A stretch of 64,000 nt of DNA. It comes from Linum tenue. Its lineage: Eukaryota; Streptophyta; Magnoliopsida; Malpighiales; Linaceae. The stretch covers positions 35,826,002 to 35,890,001 of the forward strand of contig CAMGYJ010000005.1 in the NCBI GenBank assembly GCA_946122785.1. The letters run 5' to 3'. Shown here piece by piece: positions 11,331 through 23,954 of the stretch. Each line of letters starts with the position of its first letter. Within the stretch, counting starts at the first letter, position 1. Made by a program: the position numbers and the translations under genes. A model generated the notes under the pieces. The model worked only from the letters and a program-made list of their open reading frames with translations, did not search any database and was not told the origin of the DNA.

Positions 11331-11439
11331 TCCACTCTACAACCTTTGTGTTTATTTAATTAATTAACCTTCTTTTACCCCACTCTCCAACCTTTGTGTT
11401 TAGTTATTTAATTAATATATAATTAATTAATATATATAA

Positions 11440-13310
11440 GCCTAGGTTTGAGATTTAATTAATTAATATATAAAAGCCTAGGTTTGAGATACTATTCATT
11501 AGTGGCTCTCACACTCCTCCAAGTGTAAGTAGGGAAGTTCCAAGTCCTTCTTTTACCCCACTATCCATTCTACAACCTTTGTGTTTAGTTATTGTTAGCC
11601 AGATATTTGTCTATGGCCACTTAAGATAATACACCTAAAGTTGATGAAAATTACAAAAGATTTCCATGTGTGATTAAAAGAAATGAAAAAAGAGAAACGA
11701 GATAAATATGTGTCACCTTGCAAATGAAGGTAAACGATGAAAAAAATAAAAAGAAATGCAAAATTATGCAAAATATATGGCCACAAAATTTATATATCGG
11801 TTCAATGTTTAGATGCCACTTGGATCCAAGAATCCAAACCACCATTATTAATTAATATATAAAAGCCTAGGTTTGAGTTACTATTCGTTAGTGGCTCTCA
11901 CACTCCTCCAAGTGCAAGTAGAGAAGTTCCAAGTCATTCTTTTACCCCACTCTACATTCTACAACCTTTGTGTTTAGTTATTGTTAGCTAGATATTTGTC
12001 TATGGCCACTTAAGATAATACACATAAATAAATTAATTAATTATTAATATATAAAACCCTAGGTTTTAGTTACTATTCATTAGTGGCTCTCACACTCCTC
12101 CAAGTGCAAGTAGGGAAGTTCCAAGTCCTTCTTTTATCCCACTCTCCATTCTACAACCTTTGTGTTTAGTTATTGTTAGCTAGATATTTGTTTATGGCCA
12201 CTTAAGATAATACACCTAAAGTTGATGAAAATTACAAAGATTTCCATGTGTGATTAAAAGAAATGAAAAAAGAGATGGGATAAATATGTGTCACCTTCCA
12301 CTTAAAATAATATACCTAAATTAATGTATTAAAGCCTAGGTTTGAGTTACTATTCATTAGTAGCTCTCACACTTCATCATATATAAAAGCCTAGGTTTTA
12401 GTTACTATTCATTAGTGGCTCTCACACTCCTCCAAGTGCAAGAAGGGAAGTTCCAAGTCCTTCTTTTACCCTACTCTCCATTCTACAGCCTTTGTGTTTA
12501 GTTATTGTTAGCTAGATATTTGTCTATGGCCACTTAAGATAATACACCTAAAGTTGATGAAAATTACAAAGATTTCCATGTGTGATTAAAAGAAATGAAA
12601 AAAGATAAATGAGATAAATATGTGTCACCTTCCACTTATAATAATACACCTAAATTAATATATAAAATCCTATGTTTGAGTTACTATTCATTAGTGGCTC
12701 TCACACTCCTCAAAGTACAAGTAGGGAAGTTTCAAGTCTTTTTACCCCACTCTCCATTCTACAACCTTTGTGTTTAGTTATTGTTAGCTAGATATTTGTC
12801 TATGGCCACTTAAGATAATACACCAAAAGTTGATGAAAATTACATAAGATTTACATGTGTGATTAAAAGAAATGAAAAAAGAGAAATGAGATAAATATGT
12901 GTCACCTTGCAAATGAAGGTAAACGATGAAAAAATTAATTTAATATATAAAAGCCTAGGTTTGAGTTACTATTTATTAGTGGCTCTCACACTCCTCCAAG
13001 TTCAAGTAGGGAAGTAGTCCTTCTTTTACCTCACTCTCCATTCTACAACCTTTGTGTATTGTTAGCTAGATATTCGTCTATGGCAACTTAAGATAATACA
13101 CCTAAAGTTGATGAAAATTACAAAAGATTTCCATGTGTGATTAAAAGAAATGAAAAAAGAGAAATGAGATAAATATGTGTCACCTTGCAAATGAAGGTAA
13201 ACGATGAAAAAAATAAAAAGAAATGCAAAATTATGCAAAATACCTGGCCATCAAATTTATATATTGGTCCAATGTTTAGATGTCACTTGGATCCAAGAAC
13301 TCAATCCACC
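11440..13310 (+). repeat. Degenerate tandem array, ~281-bp unit with TATA-like block
   Basis: A unit starting near TATATAAAAGCCTAGGTTT and GTGGCTCTCACACTCC occurs about seven to eight times. Landmarks lie at about 11478, 11869, 12058, 12337, 12389, 12670 and 12953, so spacings are about 391, 189, 279, 52, 281 and 283 bp. Short units lack parts of the long one. The longest units carry an extra tail of about 110 bp (CAATGTTTAGATG, CACTTGGATCCAAGAA), present in the first and last. No unit encodes a protein of useful length. The regular TATA-like block at a fixed place makes the array look like repeated promoter and leader sequence, but there is no evidence of transcription. Confidence 0.8.
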
Positions 13311-13947
13311 AGTCCATTTGAACGAATCCAATAAATTGCTACGTGAAAAGGATTAACTATAGTATTCACAGCCAGCGAAAAGACTTGGTCAAAACCTTTC
13401 CATCATCTAATTACTCTACGCTTTCATTTTTCACTCGCCTTCCACATTCGTTTCTTTATTTCTTTCTTTGCCTTCTTCTTCCAAACCAAATTTGTATACA
13501 ATTTATTTGTATTCTAATTCACAAGTATGAATGGTTCCATACACGACTTACCAACAGTCTATAGAATTAATAAACGAACCACGAACCACTAACTTTTTTA
13601 GCTCAATATCAAGTCCAAAATTTTTAAATATGTTTTTCTACTTACTAGTCACGGGCCCGGTCAATTGGCCGGATTCAATCGTCAATCACATGAACAACAT
13701 TATCAAATTGTATGTTAGATATGCGAGTTTTGATAGTGTAAGAAAATCTAAATTATTAAAATACTCGAAACATTCAAATTGATTGGTATAAGAGAATCCA
13801 AATTATTAAAGTACTTCAACAATTCAAAATGATCAATATCATAGTGTTTTTCGACAATGAAACTGACTCATCAACTAAAATCATTTTACGAAAATGAAAG
13901 ACAAACCCTAACCGACTCCTAAAGACATTTTAAAATCACCCTTCAAT
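13311..13947. other. AT-rich intergenic DNA, nothing recognised
   Basis: Two short open frames (13343-13564, 13531-13782) show no domain, composition bias or exon context that would support a gene. Confidence 0.4.
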
Positions 13948-14377
13948 TTACTCCTTGTCATTAGACATTACTTCAAAAAAAAAATTTGACTTGTTTGCAC
14001 TTCCGCCATCATGAGTAGCATCATCATCTGCACCAATATTTTTGTCTTTATCTCCATTAGTGATATATTTGTCTCCATTGCCAATTTCCACTTCTTTCTT
14101 CTCTTGCATTTCAATATTCTCTTCCTTTTTTTCCTGCATTTTAATGAGCACAAAAATTTGATGAAAACTATTTACAAATACCAACAATCTTTTTCATTGA
14201 AGTAGAATTTACCTCTTCCAAGTTTTGAACAATATCAAGGATTTGTTCTTTCTCCTCATCACTGGTAGTTGTATCTTCCTCATGAGCAATGTCTTTCCTC
14301 TTCTCAAGATCATCGTCATCTCTAGCACCGGATCTTGTACATCCACCATTAGTAGTCTCATTATTGTTCTCTTGCAT
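13948..14377 (-). pseudogene. Acidic/lysine-rich low-complexity coding remnant
   Basis: Two adjoining minus-strand frames are rich in E, K, D and N (EKKEENIEMQEKKEVEIG; RSGARDDDDLEKRKD). They could be separate exons, because the upstream frame is interrupted by an AT-rich stretch near 14160-14200. There is no recognisable domain. It lies 0.75 kb downstream, on the same strand, of the RPA-like fragment and could be the charged tail exons of that gene. That link is only positional. Confidence 0.3.
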
Positions 14378-15120
14378 TAGTATTATGGATTAAGATCATC
14401 TACATTCAAAAGCACAGCATATGATGTGATTAATATTATATGTGTTTAAAATATATTGGAGTTACAATTGTAGCCGGATACAATTGGTTGCATGTTAGTG
14501 TGAAAGGAAGCAAAGTTCCACTGGAGTTTTATGTTATAAACGACCTACAATTGCTTATAGATAAAAAAAATCAAATAAGTGTCACTTGTGCTTGTTTAGA
14601 ATTGTAGGCATACATTTGTGCATATGGTATAAAAATTAAAGACGCATACACTTGATAATACAACCAAGTATACAATTGCATGCATGCTAATGGTTAAAAA
14701 ACGAAAGTTTCTATGGAGTTTTAAGTTATAGAATTAAATGCATTTGTCAAAATTAAATAGTACAACTACTAAGTGCATGATATAAATGTTGAAGAGCTAT
14801 ATACTTATTATATTACTAAGTATAATTTGCATATGGTATACCGTTGATAGCAATTTGTTTATAGGATGATAAACGCAACTAACTACACGTCAAAATCAAC
14901 ACGTTAAAAGTAGACATGGTAAGCAGGTTGGTTAAATAACAATTAGAGGGTGCATGTTCCGAATATACTCCAAATCAAATAGAGAACATCATAATTTTGT
15001 AATTAATATTGATCATCATTTTCATGAAAGTATAATTTACCTCGATCGAGTCAGAAAGATCGTCTGAGTTCTACTCTCCTAATCCTTCGCTATCTTAAAA
15101 ATCGTGTACTCACTTGTTGA
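14378..15120. other. AT-rich sequence, nothing recognised
   Basis: It could be introns between the RPA-like fragment and the acidic exons. I see no independent feature. Confidence 0.3.
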
Positions 15121-15560
15121 TTAACGATGTGTTATGTGAGCTTGATATTGAACTACAATATGAGGTGTCGAAAATGAATGTATGATTTTATATACTTCTT
15201 CTCGGAATGTTTTCCAAAATATGTGGAGTAGGTTTTGATTTGGTGAGATGAGCCTATGGTAAGCGAATTCCCGGATTTTTTCAAGGGTTGCCATACAATA
15301 TGGTTTGGGGGTCATTCCCTCAACTTGTAGGAGATGAGAATGTGGTAATCCTCTCATTCTATCGTTGTTTTGGAATAGCCTTTCAATCGGCATTCCAAAA
15401 AATCCATCTTCCACTCGATCCATAACTACAAAGTTAGCTTCATTGGTTTTGTCCACAACTCGAAGGTGGATCCTAAATAAGTATAATGTTAGTAATGACA
15501 TAAAAAAAAATAGAAAATTATATTCTTGTGGACAGGTTTCACATCCAGCATAATTCCACC
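15121..15560 (-). pseudogene. Replication protein A 70-kDa C-terminal-like fragment
   Basis: RPA1 C-terminal domains bind ssDNA and contain a zinc ribbon inside an OB fold. On the minus strand the piece GWNYAGCETCPQE (about 15535-15555) fits the gWyY-aC-xx-C half of the ribbon. After a plausible intron ending TTATTTAG, the next exon reads IHLRVVDKTNEANFVVMDR then FFGMPIERL, fitting the yRl-l-V-D-T-fvlfDr-ll-g-l segment of the OB fold. The second cysteine pair and the DNA-binding remainder are not visible and the flanking frames close quickly. It is most likely a decayed copy. RPA-like genes are often multiplied in plants or carried by Helitrons, but no Helitron ends were found here. Confidence 0.4.
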
Positions 15561-17700
15561 CTTCTTAACTTTGATAACTTTGTTTTTAACGTAGAAGATA
15601 TTTCCATACACATTATATAAAATGTTAACATTTGATAGTTAATGGGCCATTAATCGAAATTGATACTTCTCACTTTCTCCATCCTTCATTTTTAATCGAT
15701 TTAGCGTTTGCAGTGCTTTGGTCGAAATTAGTTGTTGAGGTGCTTTCGTGCATTTTATGGTTTGAGTTAGTCGTGCACTGCTTTACAAAAAAAAATGATA
15801 ATTAATCCCTTTTCTATTTGAAAGTTCAACTTATAACACGAAACAAAATCTGCTGATTAAATTGTCATGAATTTCACCTTGGCCCAAAATTAATGAATTT
15901 TGGAATTCATCTGTCATAGTAAAATCGCTCTAGATGAGGAGAAGGTTTTCTCGCTTGCAAATTTAACGATCATTTAATTAAATGTCGTATGTATTAGCAA
16001 ATGGTTTGATTAATAATGACCAAGTAATAAAGATGTTTCCTTACCATTGTATGGAACGCCATATAATGATGTAATGACCAAGATGAGAGGGAGAGAGAGA
16101 GGTTCCCCGCATTTGCAAGGATGACATTTAATTGGGTAACTATCCTACCAAAGAGAGTTACCTTGACAACAAATCTCTTGCATCGAAATGGTATATTAGA
16201 TTTGAGATTAGAGTTAACGTAATGCATATTATTTTAAACCGAAAATGAAAAAGAATTACATACTCGGGAAGTTTTAGTTGGAGCCTCCTTGCTGGTAATT
16301 TTTCCAATGAGTGTTAATGTCAATAAACCCGAATACTGAATAAGCTGGCGAACAACATACGTGGAATGAAAATTTTAAAAAAGTCAATTAATCTTTCTGG
16401 CTGTATACACATTAGATTGAAGTAATTTGAATTGAGAATAGTAATTCGAACCCGAAAGAAAATTTCTTTTGTTGCACTTCTTGTCACTCCCATCATGTTA
16501 GATGAAATAAAATTTGTAAGATGGTATGGCTAGAATATCATGCTTCAGCTTCTGTATTTGATTCAAACTTGATGATCAATTTGTTTAGAATTGCCATGTA
16601 ATCTCCCATTGTCATATTGGCCATAGAGTCTTGATAGTGTAAACTCTCTGGTCACATTATAGGAGATGAAAGTCCTTGATTTATTCTTTGGGAATTTGCA
16701 CCCAAATATAATTATCATGAAGAATTTTTTTTGAATATTAATAAAATTTCAAATTTGAATCATAGAGTTAAATTCGCATGGTTGTTGTTAGTTTACACTT
16801 TGAGTCAATAACTATCATATCGAGGCAAAGAATAATATTCGTCTTGGGATTGATTGGAGTCACTTCCTCAAAACCTGACATTGAAGAATCCAACTTCTCT
16901 TTTAAGTTGTGAGATCGAATATCATCTTGAGTTGTATGTTGACTAACCTCTAATTAAAACAACAGTGAAACAAAATTTTATTGTTTCACAATGGATATCA
17001 TAGTAACTCACAAAATAGGTGATAAGCTCAATTTTGATGCATGATTGTGTGATTAAAGAAACATAGATTAGCTCATTCTAAAATAAGAATCTTGGCATAG
17101 ATAACCATGGATATTATATCGGTAGTAAATATAGAAACCAAGATTGAAAAATTGTAGAACTTAAATTCATTTTAATCCTTCAACAACCATGAATATACGT
17201 GAACTAAAAAGATTAATTTCTACCATCAATACATAATAACATGTTAGTACAGAGGCAATTGCAATTGGGTAGTGAGTAGGAAAAAGAAACTAAAATTAGT
17301 AAATCATCAAATTATCAAATTTTAGCTGATATGGCATACACAATTACACATACCAAATACTATATTTTACAATGCATCAAGTTCATCAATTTATCAATAC
17401 ATGTATAATATTATTCAATACATTATTCATATAATGCAACGAAACTAATATGCATTTTTTTATTATCAAAATCTGAGGAATATAATTACACTAACTTTTC
17501 GTGGCCTGCTTGAAATAAGTAAAGGGGTCTTACAAAAAAAATAATAAGTAAAGGGTCTAGAGGCCCAAACGAATTGAAGGTAGCATTTTGGCTGCACCAA
17601 TGAATTTAAGTAAAAGACAGATGAGCCCTTCCGTGAGATGCGCTGGAGCCAGGAAAAGCAAGATTATACATGTGCTCAAGGAGAATCTCCTTATATTTAT
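15561..17700. other. AT-rich intergenic DNA, nothing recognised
   Basis: No coding frame longer than 80 codons, no conserved motif and no paired terminal repeats that I could define. Confidence 0.4.
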
Positions 17701-17749
17701 TGTTAAATTAGAAGGTTGTCATTTTCCTCTCTGGGATTTGAAGGCATGA

Positions 17750-18010
17750 AATTTTCCAGTGTGTATTCCCTTTGATTCTAGGAAAAAATCCAAAAGTACC
17801 ACTGTTTAAAAAAAAAATTCCAAAAATACCACCCAACCCCAAAAAATTCCAAAAATACCACCCTTTTTCAAAAACCGCCACCCCACCCAGCGGGTTGGTC
17901 GAAAACCGCTTGTCGGGGGCGCGGTTTTGGACCAAACCGCGGGCCTAGGGGGCTGTTATAAAAAAAAAAAAAATTGGACCAAACCGCTGGGTGGGCCTAG
18001 AGGCGAGCTA
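17750..18010. repeat. Short repeat block with CCAAAAATACCACC and AAACCGC motifs
   Basis: CCAAAA(A/G)TACCAC occurs three times between 17788 and 17862. A GC-rich stretch follows with repeated and inverted AAACCGC, GCGGTTT and GGTGGGCCTAG-type motifs on both sides of an A13 run. It resembles the end of a dispersed plant repeat. I cannot assign a class. Confidence 0.35.
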
Positions 18011-18040
18011 CCGCTTGGTTAGGTATACACATATCAAATA

Positions 18041-18573
18041 GAGTTAATATATTTGTATAACCCGAAATTTTCACAAATTAAACATCCTGGCTAATCTTTT
18101 CAATCTATAACATCGTGGCCTGAACTATGCATCAAAGTTATGAAATTGGCCAAACCTGAGATTTGACCGTTATCTAGGATGGTCAAATGCGTTGACTAAT
18201 GGTCAACGCGCCATATCACTGTCAAGTCAACACAGTCCATTTAAAATTTTTGGTTTTTTCCACCTATTATCATTTATTTTTTTACTTTGAACAAAAGAAG
18301 AGAAAAAGGAATGCCCTTTTTATTTTGAAAAAGATAAATGGTAATAAGTGGAAAAAACCAAAAAAATTAAGTTGTTTTGCTGACTTGGCAGTGACATGGT
18401 GCATTGACCGTTACTCAACTTGTTTGACTGTCCAAGATAACGGTCAAATATTGGGTTTGGCCAATTTCGTAAATTTGATGCATATATAGTTGAGGCCACG
18501 ATGTTATAGATCGAAAAGATTGGCCAGGATATTTAATTTATTAAAAGTTCGGGCCATACAAATATATTAACTC
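18041..18573. mobile_element. Foldback MULE-type MITE, 533 bp, 9-bp TSD
   Basis: The element begins GAGTTAATATATTTGTAT and ends with the inverted complement. The arms pair along most of their length (GGCCACGATGTTATAGAT on one side matches ATCTATAACATCGTGGCC-like sequence on the other), leaving an AT-rich loop near 18240-18330. The direct repeat TATCAAATA flanks it exactly at 18032-18040 and 18574-18582. A 9-bp duplication with long TIRs fits Mutator-like elements. It has no coding capacity; the 96-codon frame across the loop is incidental. Its RNA would fold into a long hairpin. Confidence 0.85.
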
Positions 18574-18582
18574 TATCAAATA

Positions 18583-19780
18583 AAAATTTTCATTTTCTAT
18601 GAAAAGTAAACAATTATCAACTTAAATAGGTCACCACAAAAAGAATTAAGTCTCAACGAGCAACAACAACATAATAATTGAGTAGTCAGCGGCAAAGCGC
18701 GGTTCCAGCCTAGTTATTACTAAAATTGAAAGCTCTACTCTGACTTCCTTTGGGAGCTCTGGATCATAGAGTAAAATGAAAAAGTCACCTAAAAAATGGT
18801 AGCTCTACCTTAAGGAGAAAGGGAGTTTAGTGTTCGAGGATTTAGAAAGCCGGAATGGTGATTGTAATCTAAGGCAACTTTTGGATTGTGCTAACTGAGC
18901 AAAAGACTTTATGAATAGCTTGGTTAAAGGAGAATCGATTGAGAAACCTCGACATGTGGCAAGTTCAAAACATGACTAGCCGATCATGCTCCTCTAATAA
19001 ACTTGACAAGAGATAAACTTTAATTTTTAAGCGGATTAATCTTTAATTTTTTTAATTCCTAAACATGGTAAAAAAAAGTTATAGCCATTAGCCAATGATC
19101 AATTTTAGCAAGATAAACTTGACAAGATCAACCATGATTCTAGCGATTAGAAAATAACAAGTGGGATTATATTTCATAAGGTAATGACCAAGTAGCTAGA
19201 TAGGGTTGTCAATAAATACACCACAAGTAGCCTTGTATAGTTTGCATTACCCATGCATGGAAACATGGGATTAGTGGACTTGTCCAACTTACTTTTAAAT
19301 CTCAGTACTCAATCAAATATATAATACAGTTGGTTGCGCACTTGCGCTGGAACTTCCGGTATTAATGAATGGAGTTTCAAGGATGTTGTCGGTGTTTGAT
19401 AGGTAACACTACTACAACTTCCACCTTAATCTTTGTTCTAAATTTGTATAGCAAAAGATAGCAAACAAAATTCAAAAGTGAAAAGCGTACAAAATTCCGT
19501 ATCTTACTCCTCATACGTATCATACTATTCTTATATGATCATATTAGAGGGTGATAATATATATGATTCGTATAAGAAATTGTAAAATATTAATTTTGTA
19601 AGTTTTGTAGCCTTTGAATTTTGTACGGTAATCCATATCAATTGTTACAAAGTTAGCTTTGAGATACATACTCTATTGATAGAACTAAAGCTTAAGCTAT
19701 ATATTGCTTGGAAATGTTAGCCAAAAAAAGAGCATAAAAGAACACGAGGGAAAAGCTGGATCCAAAGCGATATTAAAAAT
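18583..19780. other. Intergenic DNA upstream of the first peptide gene
   Basis: AT-rich with no gene seen. Its right end grades into the promoter of the peptide gene at 19950. Confidence 0.4.
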
Positions 19781-19788
19781 ATATACGG

Positions 19789-19853
19789 TTGACCCAGCTG
19801 GCCTGTTTTTAGTTTCTTCGTCAATGGCTGAACTCTCCACATTAGCTTATAAA
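19789..19853 (+). promoter_or_regulatory. Promoter of first peptide gene: W-box and TATA box
   Basis: TTGACC (19789-19794) is a W-box core, the binding site of WRKY factors. GTCAA follows at 19820-19824. TATAAA at 19848-19853 lies 97 bp before the ATG, a normal spacing for a short 5' leader. The site call is by motif only. Confidence 0.5.
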
Positions 19854-19949
19854 TTTGGCCTTCGTATGTACCCTTTGTTATTCATTACTAACCAAATTAA
19901 AACCAAAGGGAGGAAACTAAAAGAGAGAGAATTAGCTCGCTAGCAGTCA

Positions 19950-20306
19950 ATGGCGAATCAAACCAGAGCTCCTTCTTGTGCTGCTTACACCATTCCTTTG
20001 CTTCTGCTCGTCTTCTTCTCGTTGGTGAATGATAAGATGGTGTTGGTGGAAGCAGCTCGAATTCCGGCAGCCATGTCTGGTGAGTTAATTAGAAAGAATG
20101 TACACGTACACTTCCTTTGTTGTGGTATTCTTTTAAGTGGTTGACTTACGATAAATGGGGTTTCTGTGTACGGCGTTGTTGCAGTTGGACTGAAGAGTAA
20201 GGAGCATAATCGGATAGTTGCTGTGGTCAAAGGCTGGGTTAGGGGAAGTGCTTCAAGATTCGGCGCACACGGTGGCGGTCCTCCTAAAACGTGCTTTATA
20301 TGTTAG
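19950..20306 (+). CDS. Small secreted peptide precursor 1 (SCOOP-like?), 83 aa, 2 exons
   Basis: Exons 19950-20079 and 20185-20306. The intron has GT-AG ends (GTGAGT ... TTGCAG) in phase 1. The protein starts MANQTRAPSC, has a hydrophobic run IPLLLLVFFSLV (residues 15-26), then NDKMVLVEAARIPAA. This fits a signal peptide probably cut near VEA-AR. After a short spacer come IVAVVKGW, the core RGSASRFGAHGGG and the tail PPKTCFIC. Leader, KMVLV-x-AAR segment, IVAV and the Arg-Gly-Ser-x-Ser-Arg core are shared with the genes at 35861, 43087 and 50458, and this conservation is the main reason to accept so short a gene. It is likely a precursor of a signalling peptide released in the apoplast. Ser-x-Ser peptides with a Gly/His-rich end recall SCOOPs, ligands of MIK2. 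The family assignment is uncertain. Confidence 0.75.
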
Positions 20307-20381
20307 TTTATCAGTTTTGATGGTAGTACTTGCTACTGCCCAATGATGCTGGTCCAAAACAAAATGTCACATTTTGATTTT

Positions 20382-22342
20382 GGATTAATAGTATAAATTC
20401 TCCTTTTATTATCGTTTTTCTAAAATGTGCTCTTCTACTACATTTGACATCCAACTTGCTCTTTTACTATTATTATGATACTAAATCTGTACTTCCGTTA
20501 CATTTTCCATTCGAGTTCAGTCAATTTCTATCAAACGACGGTTCTGTTGGTTTGATATGAGCAAAATGAGACGGGAAATATCAAATTTCCCCCTAAGTAT
20601 TTTTTTTTTATCTCCTCTCTGTCATTAAAACCCCAAAGATAAAATTTGCAAACCAAGCGCCATCCTTCGCCTTCCTCTCCTCCAACCTCTGACCCCTAGC
20701 CCCTAGTTCCATCGGCCGAATTCACCACGCCGTCGTCAACCAAAACCCGTACCCTAAATAAGAATTATCACTTCCTTCATGATAATGATGAATCGGAATT
20801 TCACATATAAACAAAATTAATCTATTTCATGACCTCAATAGTTTTCTCTCTCAACTTTCAAATTCTCCCACTTCTCTCTAAACTTTTCCCTTTCCAAACT
20901 TCAATCGGGGGCCGTCGATTCACCTTTAGGTGATCGGCGGTCACCCACTCCAGTTTCATTTATGTTTTTTTCCTTTTCTTCGTCTTCTTTTCTTTCATGC
21001 TTTGCCAATCCCTTTGTGGATTTATGAATTTCTAGACTACTACCCGAAGTGGATTTTGCCAAAAACCTATCTCTTGAGATGGTTTTCTTCCACACCTCAG
21101 ATCTGAGTCTCAGATCTTGTGGTCGTTCTCTGTGTGCATAGGTAATTGCTTTGCAATTTACATCTTCTTTCGTGACTTTTAGAGCTGTCCACCTTGCTTC
21201 ATTCAGAATGGCATAGTGATTCGGTGGTTTGGTTTGATGCCTCTTGGTTCTACTGTCATGTGGGTGGGTGTAGGGATGTTGCCTCCTTTTCGATCTCTTG
21301 CTGCTCTGCTCATGTGTTGTTTGGCCTTGGATTGGTGGTGTTCGTGAGTCGGAGGTGATGGGGGTGTTGTTTTATCTCTGTTCTTCTTCCTTTTGCGGGT
21401 TGTGGTTTGCGGTGGCTGAGGTGGTGTGGTGGTTGATGTGCGTGGTCTGGGGGCAACGGTGGCAGTGTGTGTCGGCGGGGTTGAGGGAGTGGATCTTTTC
21501 CCCTCTTTGATCTCGTTGGCTTTGTTGGTGGTGGATTGCTTTTCCTTCCGTTTGGTGGCGGCGCGGTGGTGGGGGTGCAGAGGCAGGGTTGGTTGCTGGC
21601 GGCTACTTGGGGCAGCAAGTAGGTGGCTGGTGGTTTGTGTTTGCTTTGGGCTAGGTTTGTGTTTGTGGGCTTGTTGGAGTGGAAAGAGGCTGTTGGGTTT
21701 TTTGTTGGGTTCTTGTGTTTGTTGGACTGTGGTTGTTGTGTGTGTTTTCTGTTTTTAGTTTTTTGGTGGGCTTCTGTGTTTGGTTGGGCTTTGTGTTGTC
21801 GTTTGGGTCAGGCTTCTATCTTTCTTTGACTACAGTCTAAACTCTGTATCACTTTCCTAATTCGTAAACAAATCAGGTTTTCGTAAAAAAAAATAGCAAT
21901 AACATCTCCTGAAAATGAAATAGGGGTTCGAGCATTTTGGAATTTGAATTCGGGGATCAATCTGAACCCGCTCCACAATAACACCACAGATGCTCCCCGT
22001 TGTGCCGTTCACCACTAAAGAAGATTGCCTATGTACTTTCCGGGGTCGTGTCGTTTACATGTGAAGGGCGAAGATGAAGAAAAGAAATCTCCGCTCTCTG
22101 GCCGTCATGTCGTTCATCTTTTCCTTTTCTTTTCTCGGTAGACAAATTCTTAGGGGTAGAAATGATATTTTCACCTAGTGAACCAAGCTTCGACTGGAAT
22201 TTACAGAACTCAGAAGAAAAATGTAACGGAAGGATAGATTTGATATCATGATAATAGTACAATGACAAATTTGATGTGAAACATAGTAGAGGCGCAAATT
22301 TGAGAAAAAATATAATATAAGGGCAATTTATGCTATTAACCC
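20382..22342. mobile_element. Long-TIR DNA transposon derivative, ~1.96 kb
   Basis: The left end (GGATTAATAGTATAAATT) and the right end read in reverse (GGGTTAATAGCATAAATT) start inverted arms of about 170 bp with many mismatches; both contain a CTTCCGTTACATTTT-type block. The long arms suggest a MULE, but I found no clear 9-bp duplication. The interior is GC-richer and includes coding-like GT-rich DNA (21290-21830) ending in A9 at about 21886, perhaps a captured or inserted retroelement fragment. No transposase is seen. Confidence 0.6.
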
Positions 22343-23954
22343 TAATTTAAAACTCGCTCATATATTGGGATGACGTCAACCTGAAGCGAGCATGACATAT
22401 GACGTGTTCAAGAGGGACGAGGATGTTACACCACTAATTCATCAAGTGAATAATTTGTTGTTTGATGTGCGACTTAAGTGATTAATATTTACTAATAATA
22501 TGATTTCTTGCGTTCAATGGATGAAGAACCTCATAATAAAAGAAGTCTCGATGATCTTGTTTAATTGTACATCCATATTGAAACAAAACGACCGATAATG
22601 AGGTGTAGATGTTAATTGGTTATACTTTTTTATGAATGAAGAAGCCTCATTATTTTCTTATTGCATTGTTGGTTTAGTTGTACGTTTGCAATACTATTAA
22701 AAGTTTGTCATACCATATTATTTGCCTGACTAGTAACCTTTTTAAATTATATAGGTAGTTTGTTTAAGATTCATCAGATTATACATAAAAACGTACGCTT
22801 TTACGTTTTACGTTTTTACTCATATTTATGCTTCTGCGTAGAAACGCGCATTTGACTACATTGGAGATGAGGATCTTAGCTGTGGATGGGTTGTGAGTTG
22901 TAGTTTAGTGTTGTCGTTTTTCTTTGGTTTTATTTTTAACTAGAACCAACAGTGGCGGTATTTCTATATCCCCATGACCGAAAGCCAAATCGGATCGAAG
23001 GTATTTTGATTTTTGACTGTATCCATACAAGTTTCGCTGACTTTTTGTTTAACCACAAAACCGAAACTATTTTTTCATAGAACTGGCAATCAGGTCCGGT
23101 TGTGTAAATTTGGGTTGGAAATCTCTGGTGACAGGTCATCACGGGTCGGGTCATGTTGGGTTGGCTGATTTCGGATAAAATATTGACCAACCCATTGGGT
23201 TTCGAGTCATTTTGGGTTATGAGCGTTCTCAGAAACAGTATCAAACATGCTTCATAAATTTTTAAAGAACACAAATTTTCACATATGTTTGACAATAGCT
23301 TACATATCAAATGTCAATCAACAAATGCTCAAATCCTTCCATGCTAATGAAAAGAAGTACAAATTGCGCAAATCGTCAAAAAACAATCACGACAGTAATA
23401 CTACTGCAAGAAATAAATGATATTTGATCATCCTTACGCTCCATACTCTTCTATCAAATTCTTATGATTTTTTTAAAACATCACACCAATTTATAAGTGA
23501 TTTTATCATTTTGATAGTGACATATGAAATGGAACGGGTCTTGCATGCCGACCTGCTAACCCACCCAACCTGACCCAAAAAACTATGGGTTAACCTGGTT
23601 CCGTTCATTTGGGTTTCTAGTTATTAAAACTTCAACTCATTTCTTATTTTTGGACGGGTTCTAATCAGGTCATGATTTGCCAGGTCTATTTTTCCAGCCC
23701 TAGCTGTTATGTCTCCTTGTTAAAAGTAAATTGTTGAAAGCAATTTATTTTGAGGATTGGAAATTGATATATTGGTTACAAAAATATTATGCTATTATCA
23801 AAACCAAATAAAGGGTGACAATTATTTATTAGTGGTTGAAAATATCTACTTGTCACTAATATGAATCATTATTCAAAGACTAGTTAAAATGGTTGCATCA
23901 AGTTGTTTCAATCATAAGGGAGGAAGAAGAGTGAATTCGAAGATGTGTGAGAGC
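22343..23954. other. Intergenic DNA with one degenerate inverted repeat
   Basis: No gene is seen. Between about 23085 and 23705 a left block (GGCAATCAGGTCCGG, GGGTCGGGTCATGTTGGGTTGG) is roughly inverted on the right (CCAACCTGACCC, AGGTCATGATTTGCC, CCAGCCCTAG). This suggests an old hAT-like MITE, but no target duplication is visible. Confidence 0.4.

Noticed and set aside
21298..21829. Two + frames rich in V, C, W and L
   Set aside because: The frames follow a G/T-biased stretch with a terminal A-run. No conserved motif; likely low-complexity DNA inside a transposon.
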